A DNA stretch of 64,000 bases from Pseudomonadota bacterium (GCA_023458595.1 JAEWYT010000057.1:70775-134774), one strand, 5' to 3'; counted from the first letter of the stretch, positions 9,368 to 17,645 are shown. The notes: a model not told the origin generated them from the letters alone. Numbers and translations: made by a program.

Positions 9368-10267
9368 ATGAGCGAAACCGCGACGGCCCTCCCGGCACGC
9401 CACGACGGCTCCATCCCGGTCCGCGCCGGGGTGGGCCTCAAGGCCCGGCACTACCGCACGATCCTCGAGGAGGAGCCGGACATCGGCTGGTTCGAGGTCC
9501 ATCCGGAGAACTACATGGGCGCCGGCGGGCCGCCGCACCGGTATCTCTCCGCGGTGCGCGAGCGCTATCCGCTGTCGCTGCACGGGGTCGGCCTGTCGAT
9601 CGGCGGCGACCGGCCGCTCGACAAGGCCCACCTGGCCCGCCTGAAGGCGCTGATCGAGCGCTACGGGCCCGGCCTGTTTTCCGAGCACCTCGCCTGGTCG
9701 ACCCACGACGAGGGCTATCTGAACGACCTCCTGCCGCTGCCCTACACGAGGGAGACGCTCGCCCGCGTCGCCGAGCATGTCGACGAGGTGCAGCAGGCGG
9801 TCGGCCGGCGGATGCTGCTGGAGAACCCCTCCACCTACGTGCGCTTCGCCGAGACCGACATGGCCGAGGTCGCGTTCATCGCCGAACTGGTGGATCGAAC
9901 CGGCTGCGGTCTGCTGCTCGACGTCAACAACGTCTACGTCCAGGCCACCAATCACGGCTTCGACCCGGAAGCCTACATCGACGCCTTCCCGGTCGAGCAT
10001 GTCGGCGAGATCCATCTCGCCGGGTTCGCCCGCCAGGAGGACGACCTCGGCGAGCCGCTCCTGATCGACGCGCACGACCGCGAGGTCGACCGCATCGTCT
10101 GGGACCTCTACGCCCGCGCGATCCGGCGGTCCGGTCCCGTGCCGACGCTGATCGAGTGGGACGCCAACGTGCCCGAGTGGCCGGTCCTCCACGCCGAGGC
10201 GATGCGCGCGGAAGCGGTGATGCGGGAAGCCTGCCGGCCGGGGGCCGCCTATGCCCTCGCTGGCTGA
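9368..10267 (+). CDS. bufB: MNIO-family (DUF692) RiPP maturase
   Basis: 299 aa; the ATG at 9368 follows ggaggcatgag. It is a TIM-barrel multinuclear non-heme iron oxidative enzyme. The conserved segments typical of DUF692 are all visible: RAGVGLKARH near the N-terminus, VHPENYM, LHGVGLSIG, SEHLAW, LLENPSTY, LLDVNNVY, EIHLAGF, DAHDREV and LIEWD. These supply the His/Asp/Glu/Asn iron ligands. It should act in the cytoplasm on the cysteines of the precursor peptides before export. It overlaps the next gene by 17 bp, indicating translational coupling. Confidence 0.93.
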   Translation: MSETATALPARHDGSIPVRAGVGLKARHYRTILEEEPDIGWFEVHPENYMGAGGPPHRYLSAVRERYPLSLHGVGLSIGGDRPLDKAHLARLKALIERYGPGLFSEHLAWSTHDEGYLNDLLPLPYTRETLARVAEHVDEVQQAVGRRMLLENPSTYVRFAETDMAEVAFIAELVDRTGCGLLLDVNNVYVQATNHGFDPEAYIDAFPVEHVGEIHLAGFARQEDDLGEPLLIDAHDREVDRIVWDLYARAIRRSGPVPTLIEWDANVPEWPVLHAEAMRAEAVMREACRPGAAYALAG

Positions 10268-11036
10268 GATACAGGACCGGTTCGTCTCGGCGATCCGCGA
10301 CGGCGGGCTGCCGCCGCCGGCCGACGTCGTCGGCCGCCGGAACGAGCCGCCCGAACGGCGCTTCGGCGTCTACCGCAACAACGTCCACGTCGGCCTCGTC
10401 GAGGCGCTGATGGGCACCTATCCCGTCGTGCTGCGCCTCGTCGGCGAGGAGTTCTTCCGAGGCATGGCGCGGGTCTATGTCGGCGCCAACCTGCCGCGCA
10501 CGCCGGTGCTGATCCGGTACGGCGCCGACTTCGCCGACTTCGTCGCGGGTTTCGGGCCGGCCGGCGACCTTCCCTACCTCGCCGACGTCGCGCGGCTCGA
10601 ATGGGCCTGGAACCTCGCCTATCACGCCGCCGACATGGACCCGGTCGACGGGCGGGCGCTGGCCGACGTTCCGCCGGAGCGGATGGCCGATCTCGTCCTT
10701 GCCCTGCATCCCTCGCTGCAGGTCGTCTCCTCGCCGTGGCCGGTGCTGGCGATCTGGGAGACGAACAGCAACGATTCCGACGTGCGTTCCGTCGATCTCT
10801 CCGCGGGCGGTGGCGACGTCCTCGTGATCCGGCCCGCCTACGAGGTCGAGTTGCGCAGCCTGCCGCGCGGCGGAGCCGCGTTCATCGCCGCGCTCGGCGA
10901 AGGCGCGCGGCTCGGCGAGGCCTTCGAGCAGGTGGTCGCCGCGGGCGAGGACTTCGACCTCGCCGCCAATTTGCACGGCCTGATCGGCTCCGGCGGAATC
11001 GCCGGCTTCAGGCTCGCGGACGACGACGAGGGGTGA
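10251..11036 (+). CDS. bufC: DUF2063 / HvfC-BufC-type partner protein
   Basis: 261 aa. The N-terminal helical domain (about 1-95, with FGVYRNNVHVGLVEAL and the TYPVVLRLVGEEFF segment) is the putative DNA-binding domain family DUF2063. The C-terminal half is a mixed domain of the kind found in BufC and HvfC. Genes of this family almost always follow a DUF692 enzyme, and the protein is thought to help present the precursor peptide to it. Here it overlaps bufB by 17 bp and is followed three bases later by a DoxX gene. Assigned by sequence resemblance plus operon position. Confidence 0.87.
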   Translation: MPSLAEIQDRFVSAIRDGGLPPPADVVGRRNEPPERRFGVYRNNVHVGLVEALMGTYPVVLRLVGEEFFRGMARVYVGANLPRTPVLIRYGADFADFVAGFGPAGDLPYLADVARLEWAWNLAYHAADMDPVDGRALADVPPERMADLVLALHPSLQVVSSPWPVLAIWETNSNDSDVRSVDLSAGGGDVLVIRPAYEVELRSLPRGGAAFIAALGEGARLGEAFEQVVAAGEDFDLAANLHGLIGSGGIAGFRLADDDEG

Positions 11037-11039
11037 ATC

Positions 11040-11627
11040 ATGACCGGGGCGGGCACGACGGTGCGGCCGCGTCGTCGCGGCGGGATGCTGGGCGCGATCC
11101 TTGCCTTCGACCGTTCGCTCAAGGGCCCGGCGATGCGGTGGGTCGTGCTGCCGGTGCAGTTCGCCCTGCGGCTCTATGTCTTCTTCGTCCTTCCGTTCGT
11201 CAATTCGGGCCTCACGAAGTGGATGGCGTTTCCGTTCCTGAAGCCCGACGCCTGGGCGTGGAACGGCTGGCCGGCGGTCAGCGCGTCGGCGAAATACCAG
11301 TTCGCCAATTCCTGCGACTTCTGCTTCAACATCCGCATCTGGGGCAGCGAGGCCGACCCGCTGGTGCAGTGGGTGCTGCCGTTTCCCGAAACGATGGCGG
11401 GGCTCGCCGGGCTCGGCGAGATCGTCCTGCCGACGCTGATCCTGATCGGCCTCGCCACCCGGCTCTCCGCGCTCGGGCTGCTGGGGATGACCGTCGTCAT
11501 TCAGCTCGTCCTGCCGAACGGTCTTCCCGTCCACGCCGTCTGGGCGGCCGTGTTCCTCGCCATCGTCGCGCTGGGACCGGGACTTCTCTCCCTCGACGCG
11601 CTGATCGGGCGTCTCGTCCGCCGGTAG
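11040..11627 (+). CDS. DoxX-family membrane protein of the bufferin operon
   Basis: 195 aa with about four hydrophobic segments (roughly 38-60, 115-140, 142-160 and 163-185) and the DoxX features FVNSGLTKW near residue 56 and GLGEIVLPTLILIGLATR in the middle. DoxX-like proteins commonly close operons containing DUF692 and DUF2063 genes. Their role there is not settled; redox or quinone linkage in the inner membrane is an inference. The gene begins three bases after bufC ends. A Cys pair (SCDFCF, about residues 92-97) in the loop after the first segment could bind metal or form a disulfide. Confidence 0.82.
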   Translation: MTGAGTTVRPRRRGGMLGAILAFDRSLKGPAMRWVVLPVQFALRLYVFFVLPFVNSGLTKWMAFPFLKPDAWAWNGWPAVSASAKYQFANSCDFCFNIRIWGSEADPLVQWVLPFPETMAGLAGLGEIVLPTLILIGLATRLSALGLLGMTVVIQLVLPNGLPVHAVWAAVFLAIVALGPGLLSLDALIGRLVRR

Positions 11628-11704
11628 AACGCACCCCCGGGGATTTCGCCGCCGCCTCCCGACCGGTAAGGTCCGGTCCGAAATCCTGAATCACGGGCGC
11701 GATC

Positions 11705-12763
11705 ATGCAGTTTGCAAGCGACAACACCGCCGGCGTCTCCGAGCGGATCCTCGAGGCGATCAACGCCGCGAGCAAGGGCTTCGCCGGCTCCTACGGCGGC
11801 GACGAGCGGACCGAAGCGCTGAAAGCGCGCATGGCCGAGATATTCGAGACGGACGTGGCGGTCTTCCCGGTCGTCACGGGAACGGCCGCGAACGCACTGT
11901 CGATGGCGGCCGTCGCCGAACCGTGGAGCGGCATCCTGTGCAGCCACGACGCCCACGTGATGACCGACGAGTGCGGGGCCGCGGAGATGTTCACCGGCGG
12001 GGCGAAGCTGTTCGGCGTCGACGGGCGCCACGCCAAGATCGACGCGGGCGCGCTCGCCCGCCGGCTCGAGGCGTGGCCGGGCGGCGTGCCCCATCACGTG
12101 CAGCCCTCGGCGATCTCGATCAGTCAGGTCAGCGAGTTCGGCGCGGTGTGGAGCGTCGAGGAGGTCGGCGCGATCGGGGAGATCGCCAAGCGCCACGGGC
12201 TGAAGCTGCACATGGACGGCGCGCGCTTCGCCAATGCGGTCGCAGCGCTCGGCTGCGCGCCCGCCGACATCACCTGGCGGGCCGGGATCGACATCCTCTC
12301 CTTCGGGGCGACCAAGAACGGGGCGCTCGCCGCCGAGGCGATCGTCGTCTTCGATCCCGCTCTCGCGGCGTCCCTGTCGTACCGGCGCATGAAGGTCGGC
12401 CAGCTCCTGTCGAAAGGGCGGTTCCTCGCCGCGCAGTGGCTCGCCTATCTGGAGGAGGGCCACTGGCTCGAGCTCGCCGGCCACGCCAACGCGATGGCCG
12501 CGAGGATCGGCGAGGCGATTGAGGCCGCGCCGGACGCCCGGCTCGCCGCTCCGGTGCAGGCCAACGAGGTGTTCGCCTTCGTGAAGCCGTCCGTCGACGA
12601 GGCGCTGAAGGAAGCGGGCGCCCACTATCACGACTGGCCGTCCGGCGTGCCCGATCCGGCCGATCCGGCGGTCGACGGCGAGATCCTCGTGCGCTTCGTC
12701 GCCTCCTTCCAGACCACGGGCCAGGAAGTCGGCCGCTTCGCCCGGGTGATCGGGGCGGCGTGA
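11705..12763 (+). CDS. ltaE: Low-specificity L-threonine aldolase
   Basis: 352 aa, a fold-type I PLP enzyme of the threonine aldolase/beta-eliminating lyase family. N-terminal SDNTAGVSERIL and SYGGDERTEAL are characteristic. The PLP aspartate lies in HMDGARFAN, and the Schiff-base lysine is K204 in SFGATKNGA. It splits L-threonine or L-allo-threonine into glycine and acetaldehyde in the cytosol. It starts 77 bp after the DoxX gene and is probably separate from the bufferin operon. Length and motifs are normal. Strand and start are well supported. Confidence 0.92.
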   Translation: MQFASDNTAGVSERILEAINAASKGFAGSYGGDERTEALKARMAEIFETDVAVFPVVTGTAANALSMAAVAEPWSGILCSHDAHVMTDECGAAEMFTGGAKLFGVDGRHAKIDAGALARRLEAWPGGVPHHVQPSAISISQVSEFGAVWSVEEVGAIGEIAKRHGLKLHMDGARFANAVAALGCAPADITWRAGIDILSFGATKNGALAAEAIVVFDPALAASLSYRRMKVGQLLSKGRFLAAQWLAYLEEGHWLELAGHANAMAARIGEAIEAAPDARLAAPVQANEVFAFVKPSVDEALKEAGAHYHDWPSGVPDPADPAVDGEILVRFVASFQTTGQEVGRFARVIGAA

Positions 12764-12784
12764 GGGGCAAACGGGAGGCCGGTG

Positions 12785-13186
12785 GCCCTCACCCCGGCCC
12801 TCTCCCGCACGCGGGAGAGGGAGGCGTACGCGGTACGGTTCTGCGAGATCGCAGGCACAGATCGAGCAGCGTGTCCGTAAGCAGAAGATGGAAGTCGGTC
12901 ATCCGGCGCGTTCCTCCCCCTCCCGCACGCGGGAGAGAGAGAGTTCTGTAACGCTGCCTCCCGGGATCGCGAACGCAAGTCGCGCGGCGGGCTCGATGGC
13001 GGATGATCCGTGCCGTCGGTCCGGTGCGTTCCTCCCTCTCCCGCGTGCGGCAGAGAGAGTTCCGTAGCGCTGCCTCCCGGGATCGCGAACGCAAGTCGCG
13101 CGGCAGGCTCGACAGCGGATGATCCGTGCCGTCGGTCCGGCGCGTTCCTCCCTCTCCCGCGTGCGGGAGAGGGATGGGGTGAGGGC
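12785..13186. repeat. REP/MITE-like palindromic repeat element (402 bp)
   Basis: The ends are 37-bp inverted repeats (12785-12821 and 13150-13186, differing at two positions). Each contains a 10-bp-arm palindrome of the type ccctctcccg...cgggagaggg. Inside are two tandem copies of a 116-118-bp unit (12905-13022 and 13023-13138) plus the start of a third (from 13139), each with its own smaller palindrome near 12920-12935 and 13036-13055. Frames crossing it translate to the HPxPLPHAGEG-like strings typical of REP sequences and are not genes. It looks like a non-autonomous mobile or REP-type array. Confidence 0.8.
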
Positions 13187-13211
13187 GCGCGGCCCCTCCG
13201 CGTCCTGCGGC

Positions 13212-13246
13212 CAAACGAAAAGCGCCCCGGAGGGACCGGGGCGCTT
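13212..13246 (-). terminator. Rho-independent terminator of the hsp20 gene
   Basis: Read on the minus strand, an 11-bp GC stem (arms 13236-13246 and 13220-13230, 5-base loop) is followed by a short T-rich run. It sits 29 bases after the hsp20 stop codon. Confidence 0.7.
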
Positions 13247-13274
13247 CGATTGAACTTCCGGATCGAGACGTCGA

Positions 13275-13742
13275 TCAGGCGGCCTTCTGGTCGATGACCT
13301 TGGCCTCGTCCTTCTTCGTGGCGATCTCGATGGTGCGGGGCTTCAGGGCCTCGGGGATCTCGCGGACGAGATCGACGTGCAGGAGGCCGTTCTCGAGCGC
13401 GGCGCCGCGAACGACGACATGGTCGGCGAGCTGGAAGCGCCGGTCGAAGCTGCGCTCGGCGATGCCGCGATAGAGCACCTCACCGCGCTCCTCGCCTTCC
13501 TTGGCGACCTTCTCGCCGTGGATCGAAAGGGTGTTCTCCTTGACCTCGATGGTCATGTCGGCCTCGCCGAAGCCGGCGACCGCCATGGTGATGCGGTAGG
13601 CGTTCTCGCCGGTGCGCTCGATGTTGTAGGGCGGGTAGCCGCCGCTCGCGCCCTCGACGCTGGCCATCTGGTCCATCATCGAGAACAGCCGGTCGAAGCC
13701 GACGGTCGAGCGATATAGGGGGGAAAGATCGAAGTGACGCAT
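13275..13742 (-). CDS. Small heat-shock protein, Hsp20/IbpA family
   Basis: 155 aa. The ATG at 13742 was chosen because an ideal aggagg ribosome binding site lies just before it; longer open frames upstream lack one. The N-terminus MRHFDLSPLYRSTVGFDRL is characteristic of alphaproteobacterial IbpA/HspA-type proteins. The alpha-crystallin domain spans about 35-130 and ends in the A-x-x-x-G-L motif (ALENGLLHVDL). It acts as an ATP-independent holdase on unfolding proteins. A sigma-32-like promoter lies about 98 bp upstream and a terminator directly downstream, so it is a single-gene heat-shock transcript. Confidence 0.93.
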   Translation of the reverse strand: MRHFDLSPLYRSTVGFDRLFSMMDQMASVEGASGGYPPYNIERTGENAYRITMAVAGFGEADMTIEVKENTLSIHGEKVAKEGEERGEVLYRGIAERSFDRRFQLADHVVVRGAALENGLLHVDLVREIPEALKPRTIEIATKKDEAKVIDQKAA

Positions 13743-14207
13743 TGCATATCCTCCTGGTGAAGCGACATGTGAACTGCCCGCCGCGCATTGGGCCGGGCCT
13801 TCGGTTGAACGCACCCGTCAGACGGCGTGCGCGGACCTGATTTGGGGGCGCCGAAACCGGTTTTCAAGACTCCCCGCCAGTCCCGCTTTCCCGCCGTTTT
13901 CGCCGATGAACGGAAGATGAACGGCGCCGTCCGCCTTCGTTCAGGTTGGCTCGGGCATGATGCGTGCGTTCGCCGGATGAAAGCCCCGGCGATCAGGTTC
14001 CGGACGGCGTTCCTCCCCGCCGTCCAGCCCGTTACCGGATGCCATCGCAGCCCCCGGGGCATCCGGGAGAACGGCCGGCGGTCCTCGAAAGGGATCGCCG
14101 GCCAATCGCGTTTCGGGCCCGCAACGGACTATCGGCCCGGCGCGCGGCGCTGCTATAAGGGCGCACTTCGTTGTCTTTTTCCGGTCCGCATACCGATTCC
14201 CGCGCCG
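13743..14207. other. 465-bp divergent intergenic region
   Basis: It holds the hsp20 leader and promoter on the minus strand (to about 13870) and the upstream region of the hydrolase gene on the plus strand. No further gene is convincing: open frames through 13870-14200 have no family resemblance and no ribosome binding site. Confidence 0.5.
13840..13868 (-). promoter_or_regulatory. Sigma-32 (RpoH)-type promoter for hsp20
   Basis: On the minus strand CTTGAAAA (13868-13861) is separated by 13 bases from CCCCAAAT (13847-13840), close to the heat-shock consensus CTTGAA-N11-15-CCCCAT-T. Position upstream of an Hsp20 gene supports it. Confidence 0.7.
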
Positions 14208-15161
14208 ATGGATCTCGTCGATATCCCCGAAAATCCGGTTCCGAGCGGTGTCGTCACCGGCATGCTCACGGCGGGAGACGGAACGCAGCTGCGCTTCGCC
14301 CGCTGGCGGCCGACGGCGCGCAAGGCGCTCGGCACGGTCTGCGTGTTCCCGGGGCGGGCCGAATTCATCGAGAAGTACTTCGAGGTGGTCGCCGAGCTGC
14401 GCCGGCGCGGCTTCACGGTGGCGATGCTCGACTGGCGCGGGCAGGGCGGCTCGCAGCGGGTGCTCGGCAACCCGCGCAAAGGGCATGTCGACACCTTCGA
14501 GCAGTACGACCAGGACCTGTCGACCTTCATGCGCAACGTGGTCCTGCCCGACTGTCCGCCGCCGTATTTCGCGCTCGCCCATTCGATGGGCGGCAACATC
14601 CTGCTGCGCAACGCGCTCAGGTCGCCGGCCTGGTTCGAGCGGCAGGTGCTGAGCGCGCCGATGCTGTCGCTGGCGGTGACGCGGCTGCCGGCGCCGTTCG
14701 TGTTCGGCACGGCGGAGGTCCTGTGCCTGATGGGATTCGCCGACGCCTTCGTGCCCGGCGGCGGCTCGACGCACGCCGGCATGACGCCGTTCGCGAACAA
14801 CGTGCTGACGTCCGACCTGGTGCGGTTCCGGCGCTCGAACAGGATCGTCGAGGTGGCGCCGGCGCTCGGCCTCGGCTCGCCGACGATCTCGTGGCTCAGG
14901 GCCGCGGGCGATGCGATCGCCGAGGTGATGGACCCCGATTTTCCGCCGCGCGTTCGCGTGCCGACGCTGATGATCGCGGCCGGCGACGACCGGGTGGTGT
15001 CGAGCCGGGCGATCGAGACGGTGGCGTTCCGCATGAAGGCGGGCTCGCACATCGTCATTCCCGGCGCGCGCCACGAGCTGCTGATGGAGCGCGACGCCAT
15101 CCGCGAGCAGTTCTGGGCGGCGTTCGACGCCTTCGTGCCGGGCTCGCCGGTCTTCGCCTAA
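14208..15161 (+). CDS. Alpha/beta hydrolase, lysophospholipase (PldB)-like
   Basis: 317 aa; ATG at 14208. It has the serine aminopeptidase S33/Hydrolase_4 fold: PGRAEFIEKYFEV (oxyanion-hole side), DWRGQGGS, a nucleophile elbow AHSMGGN (Ser at about 129), the acid in AAGDDRVV and the base in GARHELLME. This pattern matches lysophospholipase L2/monoacylglycerol lipase-like enzymes of Rhizobiales. No signal peptide is seen, so it is likely cytoplasmic or membrane-peripheral. Substrate is inferred only. It is convergent with hisN, and the two coding ends overlap by four bases. Confidence 0.85.
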   Translation: MDLVDIPENPVPSGVVTGMLTAGDGTQLRFARWRPTARKALGTVCVFPGRAEFIEKYFEVVAELRRRGFTVAMLDWRGQGGSQRVLGNPRKGHVDTFEQYDQDLSTFMRNVVLPDCPPPYFALAHSMGGNILLRNALRSPAWFERQVLSAPMLSLAVTRLPAPFVFGTAEVLCLMGFADAFVPGGGSTHAGMTPFANNVLTSDLVRFRRSNRIVEVAPALGLGSPTISWLRAAGDAIAEVMDPDFPPRVRVPTLMIAAGDDRVVSSRAIETVAFRMKAGSHIVIPGARHELLMERDAIREQFWAAFDAFVPGSPVFA

Positions 15162-15961
15162 GGGTTCAGCGCCTCGAGCGCCGCGGCGTGGACGCGCGGG
15201 TCGCCGGCGGCGATCACCGTGCCGCCGTCGTTGGCGCTGTCGCCCGACCAGCTCGTGACGACACCGCCGGCCGCCTCGATCACCGGGATCAGCCCGACGA
15301 CGTCGTAGGCCTGCAGGCCCGATTCGACGACGAGATCGATCTGTCCGGCGGCGAGCAGGCAGTAGGCGTAGCCGTCGGCGCCGTAGCGGACGAGCCTCAC
15401 CTGCCGCTCGACCCTCTCGTAACGCGCCCGCTCGCCCGGTCCGGTGATGGCGGCGGGCGTGGTCGTCATCATGATCGCCTCGTCCAGCGCGCCGCAGGGG
15501 CGGGTCCGGATCGGCCGCGCCGCGCCGTCGCGGGCGCGCATGAAGGCGCCGCCGCCGCCACCCCAGAAGCGGTCGCCGATGTAAGGCTGGTCGATCAGGC
15601 CGTAGGCCGGCACGCCGCCGTGCCTCAGCCCGATGATGGTCGTCCACAGCGGCACGCCGGAGACGAAGGAGCGGGTGCCGTCGATCGGATCGATCACCCA
15701 TTCGTAGGCGCCGGCGCCCGGAACGATGCCGAATTCCTCGCCGTGCAGGCCATGGTCGGGATAGGTCTCGAAGATCAGGTCGCGGATCGCCTCCTCGGAG
15801 GCGCGGTCGGCCACCGTCACCGGATCGAACGCGACGTCCGAGGCGCTGCCGGCGCCGATCTTGTTCTCGACCGCCAGCGCGGAGCGGAAATGCGGCAGGC
15901 TCGCCGCCGCCGCGGCGTCGGCGAGGCGGTGGGCGAAGGCTTCGAATTCGTCGCGGGTCAT
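15158..15961 (-). CDS. hisN: Histidinol-phosphatase, inositol-monophosphatase family
   Basis: 267 aa, typical of HisN. Metal-binding motifs of the IMPase family are visible: PVTVADRASE (about 48-57), GEEFG (74-78), and VIDPIDGTRSF (about 89-99) with the catalytic Asp residues. A C-terminal GLIPVIEAAGG and SWSGD segment completes the site. It removes phosphate from histidinol phosphate in histidine synthesis; a related activity on inositol phosphates cannot be excluded. It stands alone, convergent with the preceding hydrolase. The sequence is close to rhizobial HisN proteins. Confidence 0.85.
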   Translation of the reverse strand: MTRDEFEAFAHRLADAAAAASLPHFRSALAVENKIGAGSASDVAFDPVTVADRASEEAIRDLIFETYPDHGLHGEEFGIVPGAGAYEWVIDPIDGTRSFVSGVPLWTTIIGLRHGGVPAYGLIDQPYIGDRFWGGGGGAFMRARDGAARPIRTRPCGALDEAIMMTTTPAAITGPGERARYERVERQVRLVRYGADGYAYCLLAAGQIDLVVESGLQAYDVVGLIPVIEAAGGVVTSWSGDSANDGGTVIAAGDPRVHAAALEALNP

Positions 15962-16086
15962 ATGCGCAAAATCGGGGTTGTGGCGGTGTCGCCGAAGGCT
16001 ATAGGACGGCTGAGAGGTGGCCGCAACGACAAGACGGCCGAAAAGACCGCCGGTCCGTGCGACAGGCGGTCCCGGGAGAAACGCCG

Positions 16087-17370
16087 ATGCAGGACGAAAC
16101 GCGGACGGCCGTCGTCGCGCCGCCTCCAGCCTTGACCGTCGTCACCCTGATCGCCGTCCTGTGCGCGATCTACGTGGTCAGCCAGTTCCTGCGCAATTCG
16201 GTCGGCGTCATCGCGCCGAACCTTACCGACGAGCTCGGCCTCGCCCCGCAGGAGCTCGGTATCCTGTCGAGCACGTTCTTCCTCACCTTCGCGGCCGCGC
16301 AGATCCCGCTCGGGGCGGCGATAGACCGCTACGGGCCGAAGCTGTGCATGCTCGCCTCCGTCGGCATCGCCGTGGTGGGCTGCCTGGTCTTCGCCTGGTC
16401 GGACGGACTGGCGGGACTGACGATCGCCCGCGCGCTGATGGGGCTCGGCTGCTCGAGCTTCTTCATGGGGCCGCTGACGATATACACCCGCTGGTTCCAT
16501 ACGAAGCAGTTCTCGACGCTGGTCGGCGTGCAGCTGGGCGTCGGCACCATCGGCACGCTGTTCGCGACGGCCCCGCTCGCCTGGTCGACCGGGCTCTACG
16601 GCTGGCGCGCGACATTCGTGTTCGTGGCGGTCGGGGCGGCCGTCGTCGGGCTGATCGTCGCCGTGGTCGCGCGCGACAATCCGCCGGGCGCGCAACCCGA
16701 ATCGCACCGGCCGGCAAGCCTCCGGGAGAGTTTCGCGGGTCTCGGCGAAGTCGTCCGCGTGCCGGGCTTCGGGCAGCTCTTCGCCATCCATTTCGTCGGC
16801 TATTCGGCATTCGTCACGGTGCTCGGCCTGTGGGGCGGGCCGTTCGTCACCGACGTGCTCGGCTACGATCTCTCGCAGCGCGGCACCATCCTGCTGGCGA
16901 TGGCGGCGGCGCAGATCGTCGGCCTGTTCGCCTGGGGACCGACCGACCGGCTCTACGGCTATCGCCGCCTGCCTGTCTCGATCGGCGCCCTGTCGACGGC
17001 GGCGACGCTCCTGATCCTCGCGCTGTTCGGCGATCGGGGAGGGGCCGTCACCTACGCGATCTTCATCGTGCTGGGATTCGTCGCCGGCTTCACGCCGGTG
17101 CAGACGGGGCACGGCCGGGCGCTGTTCGACAAGCGGCTGGTCGGGCGGGGGATCACGCTCCTCAACCTGGCGACGATCGGCGGGGTTTTCGTGCTCCAGG
17201 CCGTCACCGGGGTCATCATCGGCGCCTTCGCGCCGGTCGAATCGGGATCGGGCGAACTCGTGCGTCCCTTCGCTGCATATCAGGCCGCCTTCGCGTTCCT
17301 GGCGGTGGCGATGATCATCGCCTGGGCGATCTACCGCTCCGCGCCCGATCCGAGGGTGGACGCGGATTGA
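16087..17370 (+). CDS. Major facilitator superfamily transporter
   Basis: 427 aa, ATG at 16087 preceded by a gggag ribosome binding site. About twelve hydrophobic segments are visible. An MFS loop 2-3 motif (GAAIDRYGPK, about residues 77-86) matches GxxxDRxGxR, and a central hydrophilic loop lies near residues 195-220. The family is that of nitrate/sugar-phosphate-like MFS_1 permeases and the substrate cannot be read from sequence. It is divergent from hisN with 125 bp between start codons. Downstream is a small-RNA candidate with its own terminator. Confidence 0.85.
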   Translation: MQDETRTAVVAPPPALTVVTLIAVLCAIYVVSQFLRNSVGVIAPNLTDELGLAPQELGILSSTFFLTFAAAQIPLGAAIDRYGPKLCMLASVGIAVVGCLVFAWSDGLAGLTIARALMGLGCSSFFMGPLTIYTRWFHTKQFSTLVGVQLGVGTIGTLFATAPLAWSTGLYGWRATFVFVAVGAAVVGLIVAVVARDNPPGAQPESHRPASLRESFAGLGEVVRVPGFGQLFAIHFVGYSAFVTVLGLWGGPFVTDVLGYDLSQRGTILLAMAAAQIVGLFAWGPTDRLYGYRRLPVSIGALSTAATLLILALFGDRGGAVTYAIFIVLGFVAGFTPVQTGHGRALFDKRLVGRGITLLNLATIGGVFVLQAVTGVIIGAFAPVESGSGELVRPFAAYQAAFAFLAVAMIIAWAIYRSAPDPRVDAD

Positions 17371-17488
17371 AGGGCAGACAGTGGAAAAGCCCCGCTTTCC
17401 GGATCGGGCGGCATCCCGCTTACGTCAACGGAAACTGTGGCTTTCCTGCAACCGCATGGCAGCTATGCGGCATCGCGTGCGGAAAGCA

Positions 17489-17517
17489 TTGACTTTTGTG
17501 CGACGCAAACGCATCTT
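17489..17517 (+). promoter_or_regulatory. Promoter candidate for the MmgR-like sRNA
   Basis: TTGACT (17489-17494) and CATCTT (17512-17517) are separated by 17 bases. Initiation would fall near 17524, just before the folded part of the sRNA. The stretch 17516-17534 overlapping the start is nearly identical to one in front of phaZ. Confidence 0.45.
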
Positions 17518-17522
17518 TTTGC

Positions 17523-17616
17523 AGTGCGGTATCGCCCTGCCGTTTCGCGGTACCGCAGCCCTCCTTGGGCGTTTCCTCCCTAGACTTGGGCCGTCCTGAT
17601 GGGCGGCCCATTTTTC
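17523..17616 (+). ncRNA. mmgR: MmgR / alpha-r8 (suhB-type) trans-acting small RNA candidate
   Basis: A roughly 90-nt transcript is predicted between a -35/-10 pair and a strong terminator. It contains a 7-bp hairpin (17525-17531 with 17551-17557), a small gccc/gggc hairpin (17558-17570), the single-stranded tract TTTCCTCCCT (17572-17581) and a 9-bp terminator stem (17588-17596 with 17601-17609) followed by ATTTTT. As I recall, that CU-rich tract is characteristic of the rhizobial MmgR/alpha-r8 sRNA family, which in Sinorhizobium meliloti is Hfq-bound and limits polyhydroxybutyrate accumulation. No protein frame fits. Family assignment is from recalled motif and structure, not from a covariance search. 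Confidence 0.62.
17588..17615 (+). terminator. Rho-independent terminator of the sRNA
   Basis: Stem gggccgtcc / gggcggccc (17588-17596, 17601-17609) with tgat loop and a T-run at 17611-17615. Confidence 0.85.
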
Positions 17617-17645
17617 TTTCGGGGGCTTCCCGTCGGTCCTTAGCG

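Noticed and set aside
12789..13214. 141-codon minus frame rich in HPxPLPHAGEG strings
   Set aside because: Translation of the palindromic repeat element, a known artefact.
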